A stretch of DNA of 64,000 nt from Pseudoduganella lutea. GTDB lineage: Bacteria > Pseudomonadota > Gammaproteobacteria > Burkholderiales > Burkholderiaceae_D. Positions 53,402 through 61,745 of this stretch are shown piece after piece; position 1 is the first letter of the stretch; each line of letters begins with the position of its first letter. The notes below the pieces were generated by a model that did not search any database, had not been told where the DNA came from, and saw only the letters and a program-made list of their open reading frames with translations. Where the stretch lies: assembly GCF_004209755.1 (NCBI RefSeq), contig NZ_CP035913.1, forward strand, positions 6,138,001 through 6,202,000, read 5' to 3'. A program made the position numbers and the translations under genes.

Positions 53402-55671
53402 GGCTGATCGGCGCGGGACCGACCGAGGGACCTTCGGCACTGCTTGAACAGGCGCCGTGCGGCGCCGGCTAGCTCTACGCCTGCCGCGCCGGCGCGGTCG
53501 CCGCTCGCGGCGGTCGCATGAGGCGTTTTGCCGGTGTAGGCGTCGAGCATCGATACGACCGGCGCATCCGGTTCGGTCGGGGCGACGATCGCCATCGCCA
53601 TGCGCACGAGTTCCACCTGATCGGTCCCGTGTGCCAGCGCTGCGGCCGTGAAATGGCCGGCCGCCCCTGCGCTATCCGCCTTCCTGCAAATCCGCCCGGT
53701 GCGGAGGTCGCGCATATCGCGTCCCAGGGAGTTCGCCAGCGCGAGGGTTGCGGCAACGCCGTTCGGACTTGCACCGAATTCCCGCGCCAGTACCTCGAGC
53801 CGGTCTCGCGCGGCCTCGTCGACACCGAAATCGCCAAACGCGAAGGCCTTGCCGACTGCCGCGTCGAGGGACAGGTGGGCGATGCGCCGTTCCGCTTGCG
53901 TTACCGGGGCGCGAATGACGATGGTGCAGAGCTGGCTGCGAACGACGTTACGTGAACCGTCGCCCAAGTCGAATTCCGCCGAGACCTGGTAGCGGCCCGT
54001 GTGACGGAAGGTGAAGCCGGTGTTGGTGTAGAAGACCTGCGCCACGCCATGCAGGGACTGGCCTGGCTCCAGCAGCACGGCGGGCCTATCGCCGCAGGCC
54101 ACGATCAGGTCGCGAACGTCGTCGAGCTCGCGGTGTGGTGGCTTGACGAGCAGGCGCAGGTTGCCGCCGGAGAGGTTCAGGCCCTTGGGCACGGTGCGTG
54201 GCTGGCTACCGGCATTGGTCAACGTAAACTCGGCCTTGACGAACTCTCCGCGGTAGGCAACTTCCGGCAGGACGACAACGAGGTCCAGGCCGTCGCATTC
54301 TTCACGCGTCGCGAGTAGCCCGGCGGCGTCGACAGGTTCGTTGACGCCGCTGGCAAGGCTGCCGTGCCCCCAGCCAAAGCGCTTCCAGCCCGGCGCGACC
54401 TGTGGATCCGGCGAGTGAATCAGCGAAGCACGGCTATGGTCGTCGAACGCGAAGTCGATGTTGGCCGGAAAGGGCAGCTCTTCGGTCGCGAACATCATCA
54501 GGTCGCCGGTCTGGTTCATGATCGAGGTGCCCAGAGGGACGCCATGCACGTCGTGCTTTGGATGGAACAGGTTGAACGCGTGCCCCGCCTCGTGCACGAG
54601 TGTGCGCAGGAAGGCTTCGGGCACGTTGCCGATCTTTTGCTTTCGGACGAGGCCGGAGACGCGGGGATGATCCGGCAGCTGCATGTCGAAGAAACCGCAC
54701 ACACCTTCCCGGTGCGGTGCCGTGTCGTCGAACATGAGGCCAAAATTGTCTTCGTGCGCCGAGCCGATCAGCATCCACAGCCGCCAGGCACTGCCGGCAT
54801 GGGCGGGACTGCGATGGGTGGCTAACGCATTTGCCAGTTCGATGGCCGACAACGCGCCGTCCGACGGGACGGTGCGCTCGTCGATGTGGACCGTGCAGTC
54901 CATCCCGGCGGCACGGTAGATGTCGGTAAAGTCCATGGCAACCCCACCATCACCCGCCAGCACCGGGAACGCGCGCCCGGCCATGACGTCGACCTCGATC
55001 TTGCAGCCGCGGTAGCAAGGCGACGTCTTTGTCAGCCTGGCGGTATAGGTTTCGCCGCCGAGGATCGCGTTGCCGGCGATGGCCACGGTCTGCTGCGGCA
55101 AGGCGGGATCGGCATGCCGGGTCGCGCCCGATAAGTCGAATTCCATATAGCCGGTGTCCTTGCCGCTGTTTTCCCGTGAAATGAATTCCTGCGTGACGCC
55201 GTTCCACAAGTGGCGCTCGAACCTCACGGCCAGCTTGCCTGCGTCGTAAACAGTACCCAGTGACCGGAAGTACCAGCTGTATTCGTCGAACGGTAACTGG
55301 GGATACCAGTGCGCTCCGAACCGGGCGGCATCCACCATCTCTTCCAGTGACAAACTCGCCGCGTTGGCGCCATCCTGCGGGCGCACATAGACGTCGCCGG
55401 AAACCCTGATCCTTCCGGGCGCAACCTCGATGCGCGCGCTTCCCCGTATGGCGACGGCCCCATTGCCGGCGGCCCCCTGCAGTTCGAGCAGCCAGCAGCC
55501 GTCGAGGTCTCCGAGTGGAACGGCCGGAGACGGGGCATCGACGCGGATGCCGTGCGCGCCGGAAGGCACGCCGGCCAGCATCCGCGCCAGCGCCAGCGAT
55601 CCGTCTTCATCGGACTCAATTACCTGCTCTGCAACATGATAGCCGCCGAAGAGCGTCGTGTACCTGGCCAT
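53398..55671 (-). CDS. Metzincin-like zinc metalloprotease of the protease operon (757 aa)
   Basis: Large multidomain protein of unknown family. The centre has a metzincin active site: HEAGHAFNLFH (His360, Glu361, His364, His370), then SIMNQTG with Met385 as a likely Met-turn. The usual Gly in HExxHxxGxxH is replaced by Asn367. The first about 290 residues are beta-rich (ELQGAAGNGAVAIRGSARIE, MDFTDIYRAAGMDCTVHIDE); residues about 455-620 look like an Ig/CARDB-type domain (VAYRGEFVKAEFTLTNAGSQ, TGRYQVSAEFDLGDGSRN); the C-terminus is helical. There is no signal peptide, so it may act in the cytosol or leave by another route. Ribosome site AAGGAGTGCCATC. It lies 12 bp after the lipoprotein gene and overlaps the membrane-protein gene by 4 bp. 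Confidence 0.88.
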   Translation of the reverse strand: MARYTTLFGGYHVAEQVIESDEDGSLALARMLAGVPSGAHGIRVDAPSPAVPLGDLDGCWLLELQGAAGNGAVAIRGSARIEVAPGRIRVSGDVYVRPQDGANAASLSLEEMVDAARFGAHWYPQLPFDEYSWYFRSLGTVYDAGKLAVRFERHLWNGVTQEFISRENSGKDTGYMEFDLSGATRHADPALPQQTVAIAGNAILGGETYTARLTKTSPCYRGCKIEVDVMAGRAFPVLAGDGGVAMDFTDIYRAAGMDCTVHIDERTVPSDGALSAIELANALATHRSPAHAGSAWRLWMLIGSAHEDNFGLMFDDTAPHREGVCGFFDMQLPDHPRVSGLVRKQKIGNVPEAFLRTLVHEAGHAFNLFHPKHDVHGVPLGTSIMNQTGDLMMFATEELPFPANIDFAFDDHSRASLIHSPDPQVAPGWKRFGWGHGSLASGVNEPVDAAGLLATREECDGLDLVVVLPEVAYRGEFVKAEFTLTNAGSQPRTVPKGLNLSGGNLRLLVKPPHRELDDVRDLIVACGDRPAVLLEPGQSLHGVAQVFYTNTGFTFRHTGRYQVSAEFDLGDGSRNVVRSQLCTIVIRAPVTQAERRIAHLSLDAAVGKAFAFGDFGVDEAARDRLEVLAREFGASPNGVAATLALANSLGRDMRDLRTGRICRKADSAGAAGHFTAAALAHGTDQVELVRMAMAIVAPTEPDAPVVSMLDAYTGKTPHATAASGDRAGAAGVELAGAARRLFKQCRRSLGRSRADQP

Positions 55672-55683
55672 GATGGCACTCCT

Positions 55684-56967
55684 TCAGTTGCATGCGGTGC
55701 CGGCACCCAGATTCAGCAGCGCCGCGGTACATTGCGCCTTGAGGGCCGCGGCGGCGCTGGTCGTCTGAAACTTGTCGATGCATGCCGCAGCAGCGGGTTC
55801 GGCTTTCTTGCCGGCGCGGGCGGCCTGGTTGAATTCCCTGAGGGCCTTGCGCACGGCGCCAGCCTGCGCCGGGGTTGGCGCGTCCGCATCCCGGCATTCC
55901 TCGAGTGCTCCCAGCGCGGCCACCTGCTTGTCGTCGTAACTTGTCTGCGCGGCCTCTTCGGCCTGCCTACCAGTTTCGCGCGTGCTGGCCCGGTTGGCTG
56001 GCACAAGCCGATTCTGCAGCTCGGTGGTGATAGTTTCCTTCGAGTCGCCGAACACGCCGGCCACGAACGCGAGGAACTTGCTGGCATCCTGGGTTTCCGT
56101 GACGGCCGCCGACACGATCCAGGGTTCTTGTTCCTCACCGACGCTCATCGTGAACAGGTCCGACTCATGGGGGGAGCGATTGATGACGAAAGCAGTCGTA
56201 TCGAACCTGGTCAAGTGAGCCGGATCGACATACTGGCGCGCCACGCCGGGTTCGAGCTTGCCGATGACCAGGGTTGCGGCAGGATTGCCGGCCGCGTCCG
56301 CGGCTTCCAGCGGTGAGTGTATCGAAATGAAGACTGCCACGTGGCGGGTCGGATCACGACGTAGCGAGCGGGTGAATAACGGTTCATTCATCCGCACATA
56401 TTGCGGCGCGATCGTCAGTGCATTGCCTTTGGCAACTAGAATACGTCCCTCGAAGACAAAATCCGGCTGCGCTGCCAACCATAAGCGGTTGTCCCACAGT
56501 GCATCGAACCGTTTCTTGTCGATATAATCGCCCGATTTCCACTGCTGGAAGTCGGCAACCTTGCGATTTTCTGGTGTCGGCAAGCCTTTGTCTGAAAGTG
56601 GGAAGGGATCGGAATGGAACCACCCCCGCACGATCTGGATGCATGGTCCGAATTGTTTGGAGGAAAATAGGATATTGCGCGAGGTCTTGGCCGTTACCGC
56701 TTTTTCCTGCGACGCTTCGGTCAGCGCGGCACCTATGTGATTGACCCCGGCGGAAATGGCATTACTGAGCAATGCCGCGCCAATCGCTGCAGTTTCAGGA
56801 GCTTTCTCAATGAAGGCGCACGGGCCAATCGCAACCTGCGTTTCGTAGCGCGCATCCTGGGCATAGGACGGGCGCTCTGCGGTGTCTTCCCGCATCTTTA
56901 GGCCGCTGCACGCGCCAAGAAGCGGCAGCAGCATGGACAGCATCAGCATCCTAGTTGTGGTGTACAT
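55684..56967 (-). CDS. Lipoprotein of the protease operon (427 aa)
   Basis: Not recognised. Signal peptide with lipobox (MLSMLLPLLGAC, Cys about 20), followed by SGLKMRED; with Ser at +2, sorting to the outer membrane is expected. Then come a short hydrophobic stretch (TAAIGAALLSNAISAGVNHI, about 59-78), a mixed alpha/beta region with many aromatic residues (FGPCIQIVRGWFHSDPFPL), and a helical, Ala/Glu-rich C-terminal quarter (EEAAQTSYDDKQVAALGALE). It holds several Cys residues. Ribosome site AAGGAGACGCAATC. 12 bp gaps on both sides tie it to the protease upstream and metzincin downstream. Possible substrate, inhibitor or anchor for these enzymes. Confidence 0.88.
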   Translation of the reverse strand: MYTTTRMLMLSMLLPLLGACSGLKMREDTAERPSYAQDARYETQVAIGPCAFIEKAPETAAIGAALLSNAISAGVNHIGAALTEASQEKAVTAKTSRNILFSSKQFGPCIQIVRGWFHSDPFPLSDKGLPTPENRKVADFQQWKSGDYIDKKRFDALWDNRLWLAAQPDFVFEGRILVAKGNALTIAPQYVRMNEPLFTRSLRRDPTRHVAVFISIHSPLEAADAAGNPAATLVIGKLEPGVARQYVDPAHLTRFDTTAFVINRSPHESDLFTMSVGEEQEPWIVSAAVTETQDASKFLAFVAGVFGDSKETITTELQNRLVPANRASTRETGRQAEEAAQTSYDDKQVAALGALEECRDADAPTPAQAGAVRKALREFNQAARAGKKAEPAAAACIDKFQTTSAAAALKAQCTAALLNLGAGTACN

Positions 56968-56979
56968 GATTGCGTCTCC

Positions 56980-57723
56980 TTAATTGAATCCGGCGGCTAG
57001 GTGGGCTTGGATAAATTCTTCCAGTGCGCCCGCGAGCACGAGTGCGACGTTGTGACGGGGGTGCGCCTCCGCATCGGGATTTGCGGCGTGGCCTTGCGTA
57101 TGCAACGCAATCACGGTGCCGGTCAGGGTGTTACCGGAGACCTGAAGGACCGGTGCGCCGCTGTGTCCGCGCGCGGTGTCCACTGCATGCAGCAGTACCC
57201 TTGGCGAGTGTGTGGCAGCTTGCGCCCGGTGGGTGAAGAGAGTGCCGGGTTCTATTCCTCCCGGATTTGGATAGCCGGGTACTTCCACCTCGATGTCCCC
57301 GCCTGGACTGGAGATAAGCAGGGCAGGGCGTCCGGTCGGGGCAATAGCTAATGCGGCAATGTCGAACTGATCGAATGCGGCGGGTCCGCTATTTCCGAAC
57401 TGCGCGTGCACCTTGGCGTCGAGCACAGTAATCGGCGCCGATTCCCCGGGAAATCTGACGGCAAAGGCCCGCCTGCCGTTTCCGCGGTCGTCGCGTTCGA
57501 TTACGTGACCAGCCGTAATCACCGTGGCAGGGCCTGCAAGCCAACCGGTGCCAACCGGTTCGCTGTGTCCGTTCTCGATTATCTCAACCGTGCAGATCGA
57601 GCAAAACGGCACTGATGCAAAGGATAGCGCAGGCACCGGTTTCCAGCCAGGCAATCCCGCGACGTCCTCACCCAGTGGTGGCCGATAGCCAATAGGCCGC
57701 CGGCCGAGATTTTCATTCGGCAT
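56980..57723 (-). CDS. Trypsin-like serine protease without signal peptide, first gene of protease operon
   Basis: 247 residues from the ATG at 57723, which has GGAG six bases before it (an in-frame TTG lies 6 bases upstream). Chymotrypsin-fold catalytic triad: His73 in ATVITAGHVIERD, Asp121 in AFDQFDIAALAI, Ser188 in ARGHSGAPVL, with the oxyanion GHSGAP consensus. N-terminal SICTVEIIENGHSEPVGTGW is the first barrel strand. No signal peptide, membrane helix or PDZ domain is visible, so a cytosolic protease is likely. That is unusual for trypsin folds and often seen in conflict or signalling systems. Heads an operon with a lipoprotein, a metzincin and a membrane protein. Confidence 0.9.
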   Translation of the reverse strand: MPNENLGRRPIGYRPPLGEDVAGLPGWKPVPALSFASVPFCSICTVEIIENGHSEPVGTGWLAGPATVITAGHVIERDDRGNGRRAFAVRFPGESAPITVLDAKVHAQFGNSGPAAFDQFDIAALAIAPTGRPALLISSPGGDIEVEVPGYPNPGGIEPGTLFTHRAQAATHSPRVLLHAVDTARGHSGAPVLQVSGNTLTGTVIALHTQGHAANPDAEAHPRHNVALVLAGALEEFIQAHLAAGFN

Positions 57724-58273
57724 AATCAACTCCCAGTTCTGGTGGTTTATTTCGGCGGTAGTGCGCTCTCGGGAATGGACGGGTTAACCGGCCCCCCTCG
57801 TTCGGACAGTTTCACAGATGGTGAATATGCCGACGAGCTGGTTGGATTTTCTTTTGCACTTATGCCGCTACGGGAAGTAAATCTACTCCTGTCGAAAGTG
57901 AGTGGCAATGAAATAGTGAAAGCTGTTTGATTTATGAAACAGCATGAATTGCCATGCTTTTTGCGTTGAAATTTTTCCTCCGCATGCAGTCCGGCTTATG
58001 CCCTGTATTCCGTTGTAGCCATGCCACGAAAAGGAAGCCCGTATGATTTCAACCCGTCTCTTGCATAGCTCCCTATGAGGGGTAGACGAACCCTTGCATC
58101 TCGATTTATAGCTGCGTTGGGATTGGGCTATTACGAAAATCATTGCCGGAACTTGAGAAACAGCTGGAGATCCGAATCACGGGCATTTCCAGTTCTCTCA
58201 ATGCCGGATCTAACTTAGGTGCGGCGAGCACTTGAGCAAAAAAAGGCAATATGCAATGAAAAGGAATCGAAGA

Positions 58274-58470
58274 TCAGAAGATGGCTTGGATGGAAGCAAG
58301 CACTTGCGGCGCCATGACTGCGGCGCTGATGCCCTTCAGGACACGCCCGACGTTGAGGGCTCAAGGCGACAAGGCGAGACGCACAGCAGCGAAGCGGCGA
58401 CGAATCCGGGCAGGCCGAGTAGGAACACGTTGCTGCGGCCGAACAAGTCGCCGGCATGACGCTGACATAT
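58274..58470 (-). pseudogene. Degraded MFS (DHA2-like) transporter fragment
   Basis: On the minus strand, AGDLFGRSNVFLLGLPGFVA followed by ASLLC matches the loop 2-3 and helix 3 region of drug:H+ antiporters, then the frame breaks. In another frame VLKGISAAVMAPQVLASIQA resumes the family pattern (helix 4) and ends at a stop at 58276-58274. Only about 60 residues of a 450-500-residue transporter remain, with a frameshift and both ends missing. Confidence 0.6.
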
Positions 58471-58715
58471 TACGTTAACAACTGGATGGCTGATGACCTT
58501 GGGATGCGCGTCCGAACACTGGAGACCAACTTGTCCCGCGCGAGCATTATTTGAGTCTTGCACTAAGTATGTTAGCGCCGATGAGTTCGAAGCAAACAAT
58601 GAGCACTTTGTGAAAGCAGTAGTGTGTAGGCGGGTATCGACCTCTACGGCTAATTCGGGGCAGCAACTGCCGTGCACTTAACGGCAGCAACCGGCCCAGC
58701 AGCGGACTGTGCGAA

Positions 58716-58838
58716 ATGAAGGAAACTCATGCCAACCGTATTACATACACTTGGCCAACTGAAGGTTGGCGACTATTCGGTTTTGTCGAGACTGATATTG
58801 ATGAACTTGGCGAAATGGTTGCAGAGATACTGCTGTAG
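58716..58838 (+). CDS. Possible small ORF, 40 aa
   Basis: Reads MKETHANRITYTWPTEGWRL, then an acidic helical end (ETDIDELGEMVAEILL). Composition is protein-like, but there is no ribosome binding site. It lies inside the decayed island, so it may be the tail of a lost gene rather than a living one. Confidence 0.25.
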   Translation: MKETHANRITYTWPTEGWRLFGFVETDIDELGEMVAEILL

Positions 58839-59030
58839 AAAGTCACCGCGACGATAACGTGTAATCCATGGGCTCTTCGGTCTCGATGATCGACGCAAGA
58901 GTATTTGCCTCGCGTGGTTGCCGGGCTCCGCGATAGCCTGCGATTCCCAGCGTCCTGCCATCATGCGCAGTTTAATAGTCGGGACACCGGCTGCACACAA
59001 AAGCGCCGGCTCCGTCGTGCCGACAACCGT

Positions 59031-59780
59031 TCAGTGAATGAGCATCCCGCCATTTACATCCAGCGTCACGCCGGTGCAGTATGCGGACAAGTCGCTGCCC
59101 AGGAACACGACGGCGCCGGCAATATCGTCGGCCCTGCCCAGCCGCGCCAGCGGGATGTCGTTGGCGATCTCGCCTTTTCTCTCTTCCGTCAGCTTGCCTT
59201 TGATGATGTCGGTGGCGATCAGGCCCGGCGTGATGGCGTTGACGCGGATGCCATCGGGGCCGAACTCGCGCGCCATGGCCCGCATCAGGCCCAGCACGCC
59301 GGCTTTTGCGGCCGAGTAGTGCGGCCCGCCGAGGATGCCGCCGCCGCGCTGCGCCGATACCGACGAGGTGCAGATGATGCTGCCGCTACGCTGTTCCCGC
59401 ATGGCGGGCAGCACGGCCTGCGACATCAGCAGCGTGCCGCGCAGGCTCACGTCGAGAACTGCGTCGTAGTCGGCCGCGGTGATGTCGAGCGTCTTGCGCG
59501 GCTGCGTGATGCCGGCGTTGGCGAACAGGATGTCGATGCGGCCGAAGCGCGCCAGCGCCGCCTGGGCCGCCGCGTCGCACTGTTCCTTGTTCGTCACGTC
59601 GGCCACCACACCAAGGTGCTGCGGCCCCAGTTCGGCCGCGGCGCCGGCCGGGTTGGCGCCGGCCAGGTCGAGGATCACCACGTTCGCGCCGTGCGCGGCC
59701 AGCATGCGCGCCGTCGCAAAGCCCAGCCCATTGATGCCGGCGCCGCCGGTCACGATTGCCACGCGATCTTTCAGTAACAT
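59031..59780 (-). CDS. SDR-family NAD(P)-dependent oxidoreductase
   Basis: 249 residues from the ATG at 59780, chosen for the ribosome site GGAGACTCAA; an ATG 21 bases upstream has none. Classical short-chain dehydrogenase: cofactor motif VTGGAGINGLGFATARML (TGxxxGxG variant), LFANAGITQPRKT (NAG), Ser in SIICTSSVSAQ, catalytic YxxxK as HYSAAKAGVLGLMRAMAREF, and INAITPGLIATDII. Substrate probably a sugar or hydroxy acid, given the exported glycosidases next door. Likely its own transcript, since 88 bp separate it from the GH43 gene, or the second gene after that one on the same strand. Confidence 0.93.
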   Translation of the reverse strand: MLLKDRVAIVTGGAGINGLGFATARMLAAHGANVVILDLAGANPAGAAAELGPQHLGVVADVTNKEQCDAAAQAALARFGRIDILFANAGITQPRKTLDITAADYDAVLDVSLRGTLLMSQAVLPAMREQRSGSIICTSSVSAQRGGGILGGPHYSAAKAGVLGLMRAMAREFGPDGIRVNAITPGLIATDIIKGKLTEERKGEIANDIPLARLGRADDIAGAVVFLGSDLSAYCTGVTLDVNGGMLIH

Positions 59781-59868
59781 TTGAGTCTCCGGTTTGTTCA
59801 TGTCGTGCCGCCATGTTGGCCGACGGCAGGGATGAAAACAAACGAGGAAAACTCAGGGCAGGGCGAAT

Positions 59869-60837
59869 CTATTTCACGGCTGGCGTCCCCGGCAGTGGCA
59901 CCTGCCGGATGCGGCCATCGGCCTCGTACTCGAGCGGCGCGATGGCGATCGAACGCCGGTGGCTGCCGCCGCCCGGCAGCAGGGCATCGTGGTAGAACAG
60001 CCAGCTTTTACCCGCATGCTCGATGATCGCCTGGTGGTTGGTCGAGATCTTCAGGAAGTCCAGCACCACGCCGCGGTAAGTGAATGGCCCGAGCGGCGAG
60101 CTGCCTGTCGCATGCACGATCTGCCCGGGCCAGCCGGTCGAAAACGGAAAGTTCAGGAAGGGCGCTTCGCCATAGGCCTTCCTGCCCGTCTTGTTGGCCT
60201 TGTCCGCCTTTTCCGTCTTGTCCAGGGCGGGCAAGCCGGCGATGGCCACGTCCAGGATCGGGCCATCGAGCGTGATCATGTCGGCCTTCAGTTTCACCAC
60301 CTTCGGCACGCGCGTGCCGAAGTACAGGTAAGCCTGGTCATCCTTGTCGACGAAGACGGCCGGGTCGATCGGCTCGTCGCCCGCATTGGCGTCGCGCGCC
60401 TTGTCGACCAGCGGCGTGCCGCGGGCATCGGCGAAACCGCCGTCCGGGCGGCTCGAGACCGCCACGCCGATCTTGTCGCCGCCCACCGGCGCGTAGAAGT
60501 AGAACTTGCCGTTGCGCTGCGCCGCTTCCGGTGCCCAGGCCTTGGCATCGGGACGCGCCCATTTGAACACGGTCACGTCGAGGGGGATGCCGGCATCCGT
60601 CCATGCCTTCATGTCCGGCGACGTGTACAGGCGCCACGTCGTGGAATCCCAGTAGTTGCCGGAGTTGCTGGCGTCGTCGGTGGCGTACAGGTAGAACTTG
60701 CCGCCGGCCTGCGTCGTGAAGTAATGCGGCGAAGGGTCGGCGTTGAAGCGTGGGGAGATTGGTTTGCCGGGTTCTGCGCCCGCGGAAAAGGCAAATGCCA
60801 GCAGCAGGGCAGGCAGGACGGACATCGGGCGGTGCAT
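59869..60837 (-). CDS. Exported glycoside hydrolase family 43-like protein
   Basis: 322 residues with signal peptide (SVLPALLLAFAFSAGAE; cleavage near 21). Five-bladed beta-propeller pattern with likely GH43 acids: Asp in ADPSPHYFTTQAGGKFYLYA (base), Asp in DEPIDPAVFVDKDDQAYLYF (pKa modulator), Glu in AYGEAPFLNF (acid), and His in STNHQAIIEHAGKSWLFYHD. Likely a periplasmic or secreted arabinofuranosidase/xylosidase/galactosidase. Ribosome site GGAGAGCCG before the ATG. Divergent from a YciI-like gene. The GH2 enzyme 1 kb away may work on the same glycan. Confidence 0.9.
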   Translation of the reverse strand: MHRPMSVLPALLLAFAFSAGAEPGKPISPRFNADPSPHYFTTQAGGKFYLYATDDASNSGNYWDSTTWRLYTSPDMKAWTDAGIPLDVTVFKWARPDAKAWAPEAAQRNGKFYFYAPVGGDKIGVAVSSRPDGGFADARGTPLVDKARDANAGDEPIDPAVFVDKDDQAYLYFGTRVPKVVKLKADMITLDGPILDVAIAGLPALDKTEKADKANKTGRKAYGEAPFLNFPFSTGWPGQIVHATGSSPLGPFTYRGVVLDFLKISTNHQAIIEHAGKSWLFYHDALLPGGGSHRRSIAIAPLEYEADGRIRQVPLPGTPAVK

Positions 60838-60916
60838 CGGCTCTCCGGTAACTGGTTGGTTTTCCCGCGATGGTAACGCGCCGCACCGCGCGCATTGCCC
60901 TGCTCGTATGCTTGTG

Positions 60917-60928
60917 TCAACATGTTGA
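60917..60928. promoter_or_regulatory. Palindrome TCAACATGTTGA in a divergent promoter
   Basis: A perfect 12-base palindrome 22 bp before the YciI-like start and 80 bp before the divergent GH43 start. Position suits an operator, but no regulator is adjacent. Confidence 0.35.
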
Positions 60929-60950
60929 TTATTGTTCCAGGGAGACCGCC

Positions 60951-61415
60951 ATGTCCAGGATATCGATAGCGCTGCTGGCCGCCGCGGCCCTGCTGCATCT
61001 GCCCGCCCATGCGCAGCAGGCGCCACCCGGAGCACCGGCCTATGACGCCGCGCTGGCGCAATCGCTCGGCGCCAGCGAGCAGGGCATGCGCCCCTATGTG
61101 CTGGTGCTGCTGAAAACGGGGTCCAAACCCGTGCCGAAGGGCGCGGACCGCGACCGGATGTTCGCCGGCCACTTCGCCAACATGGCGCGGCTGGCAAAGG
61201 AGAAAAAGCTGGTCATAGCCGGCCCCCTCGATGGCGTGGACGGCGTGCGCGGCATGTTCGTGTTCGCCACCGACAGCCTCGACGAGGCCAGGGCACTGGT
61301 CGCCACCGATCCCGTCATCGTGCAGGGCGAGATGGTGGCCGCGTACCATAAATTCTTTTCCACGGCCGCGCTGATGGCCGTGAACGATATCCACCACCGC
61401 ATCGTCAAAAAGTAA
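60951..61415 (+). CDS. Exported YciI-like protein
   Basis: 154 residues from the ATG at 60951, which has CAGGGAGACCGCC before it. Signal peptide (SRISIALLAAAALLHLPAHA, cleavage after AHA-Q). The mature part is a ferredoxin-like YciI domain (PF03795): PYVLVLLKTGSK, DRMFAGHFANMARLAKEKKL, VIAGPLDGVDGVRGMFVFAT, LDEARALVATDPVIVQGEMV. YciI proteins are usually cytosolic and of uncertain enzymatic function, so an exported version is less common. A small lipoprotein gene follows 12 bp on. Confidence 0.88.
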   Translation: MSRISIALLAAAALLHLPAHAQQAPPGAPAYDAALAQSLGASEQGMRPYVLVLLKTGSKPVPKGADRDRMFAGHFANMARLAKEKKLVIAGPLDGVDGVRGMFVFATDSLDEARALVATDPVIVQGEMVAAYHKFFSTAALMAVNDIHHRIVKK

Positions 61416-61427
61416 CGGAGACCCTCA

Positions 61428-61601
61428 ATGCGCGCGTTCGTCCTGCTCATCGCCCTGTCGGCCAGCCTCGCGGGCTGCCGCTATCTGCCGCACGATACGA
61501 ACCAGTCCTGCGACAAGCACATGGACTGGAACGACCGCAAGGCCTGCAAGGAACGGGTCACGACCGAATCGAAGGAATGGGAAAAGCGCAACGACAAGTG
61601 A
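61428..61601 (+). CDS. Small predicted lipoprotein, 57 aa
   Basis: Short gene easily missed by length cutoffs. Signal peptide MRAFVLLIALSASLAGC with a clear lipobox (SLAGC, Cys17). The mature 41 residues are highly charged with two more Cys (QSCDKHMDWNDRKACKERVT) and end in a Lys/Glu-rich tail. Ribosome site CGGAG before the ATG. It is 12 bp after the YciI-like gene and probably co-transcribed. The role is unknown; the Cys pair could form a disulfide in the periplasm. Confidence 0.75.
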   Translation: MRAFVLLIALSASLAGCRYLPHDTNQSCDKHMDWNDRKACKERVTTESKEWEKRNDK

Positions 61602-61745
61602 TGGGCTGTCGGCAGGGCTGTGCATCATCCGCATTGCGTGCGGGCTGAAAGTGTCCAATTGGCAAAGTGATCCGAACATCATGACGTACAATCACGCGCC
61701 GGCATCGATCGGCGCTCATCGGAACCACTAACCACTTCGAGACGA

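Larger units (their letters stand above)
57724..59030. other. Gene-poor, lower-GC island with decayed sequences
   Basis: About 1.3 kb with no intact gene of normal size. The AT content is clearly higher than on both sides. Visible features: a hairpin GCTGTTT / AAACAGC at 57922-57943, a broken MFS fragment near 58274-58470, and a short open frame at 58716. The rest (57950-58270, 58480-58715, 58840-59030) holds nothing I can identify. Looks like the remnant of a former insertion. Confidence 0.6.

Noticed and set aside
57742..57930. 62-codon GTG-initiated frame divergent from the serine protease
   Set aside because: No ribosome site, no recognisable domain, and it lies in the low-GC island; kept out as unsupported.
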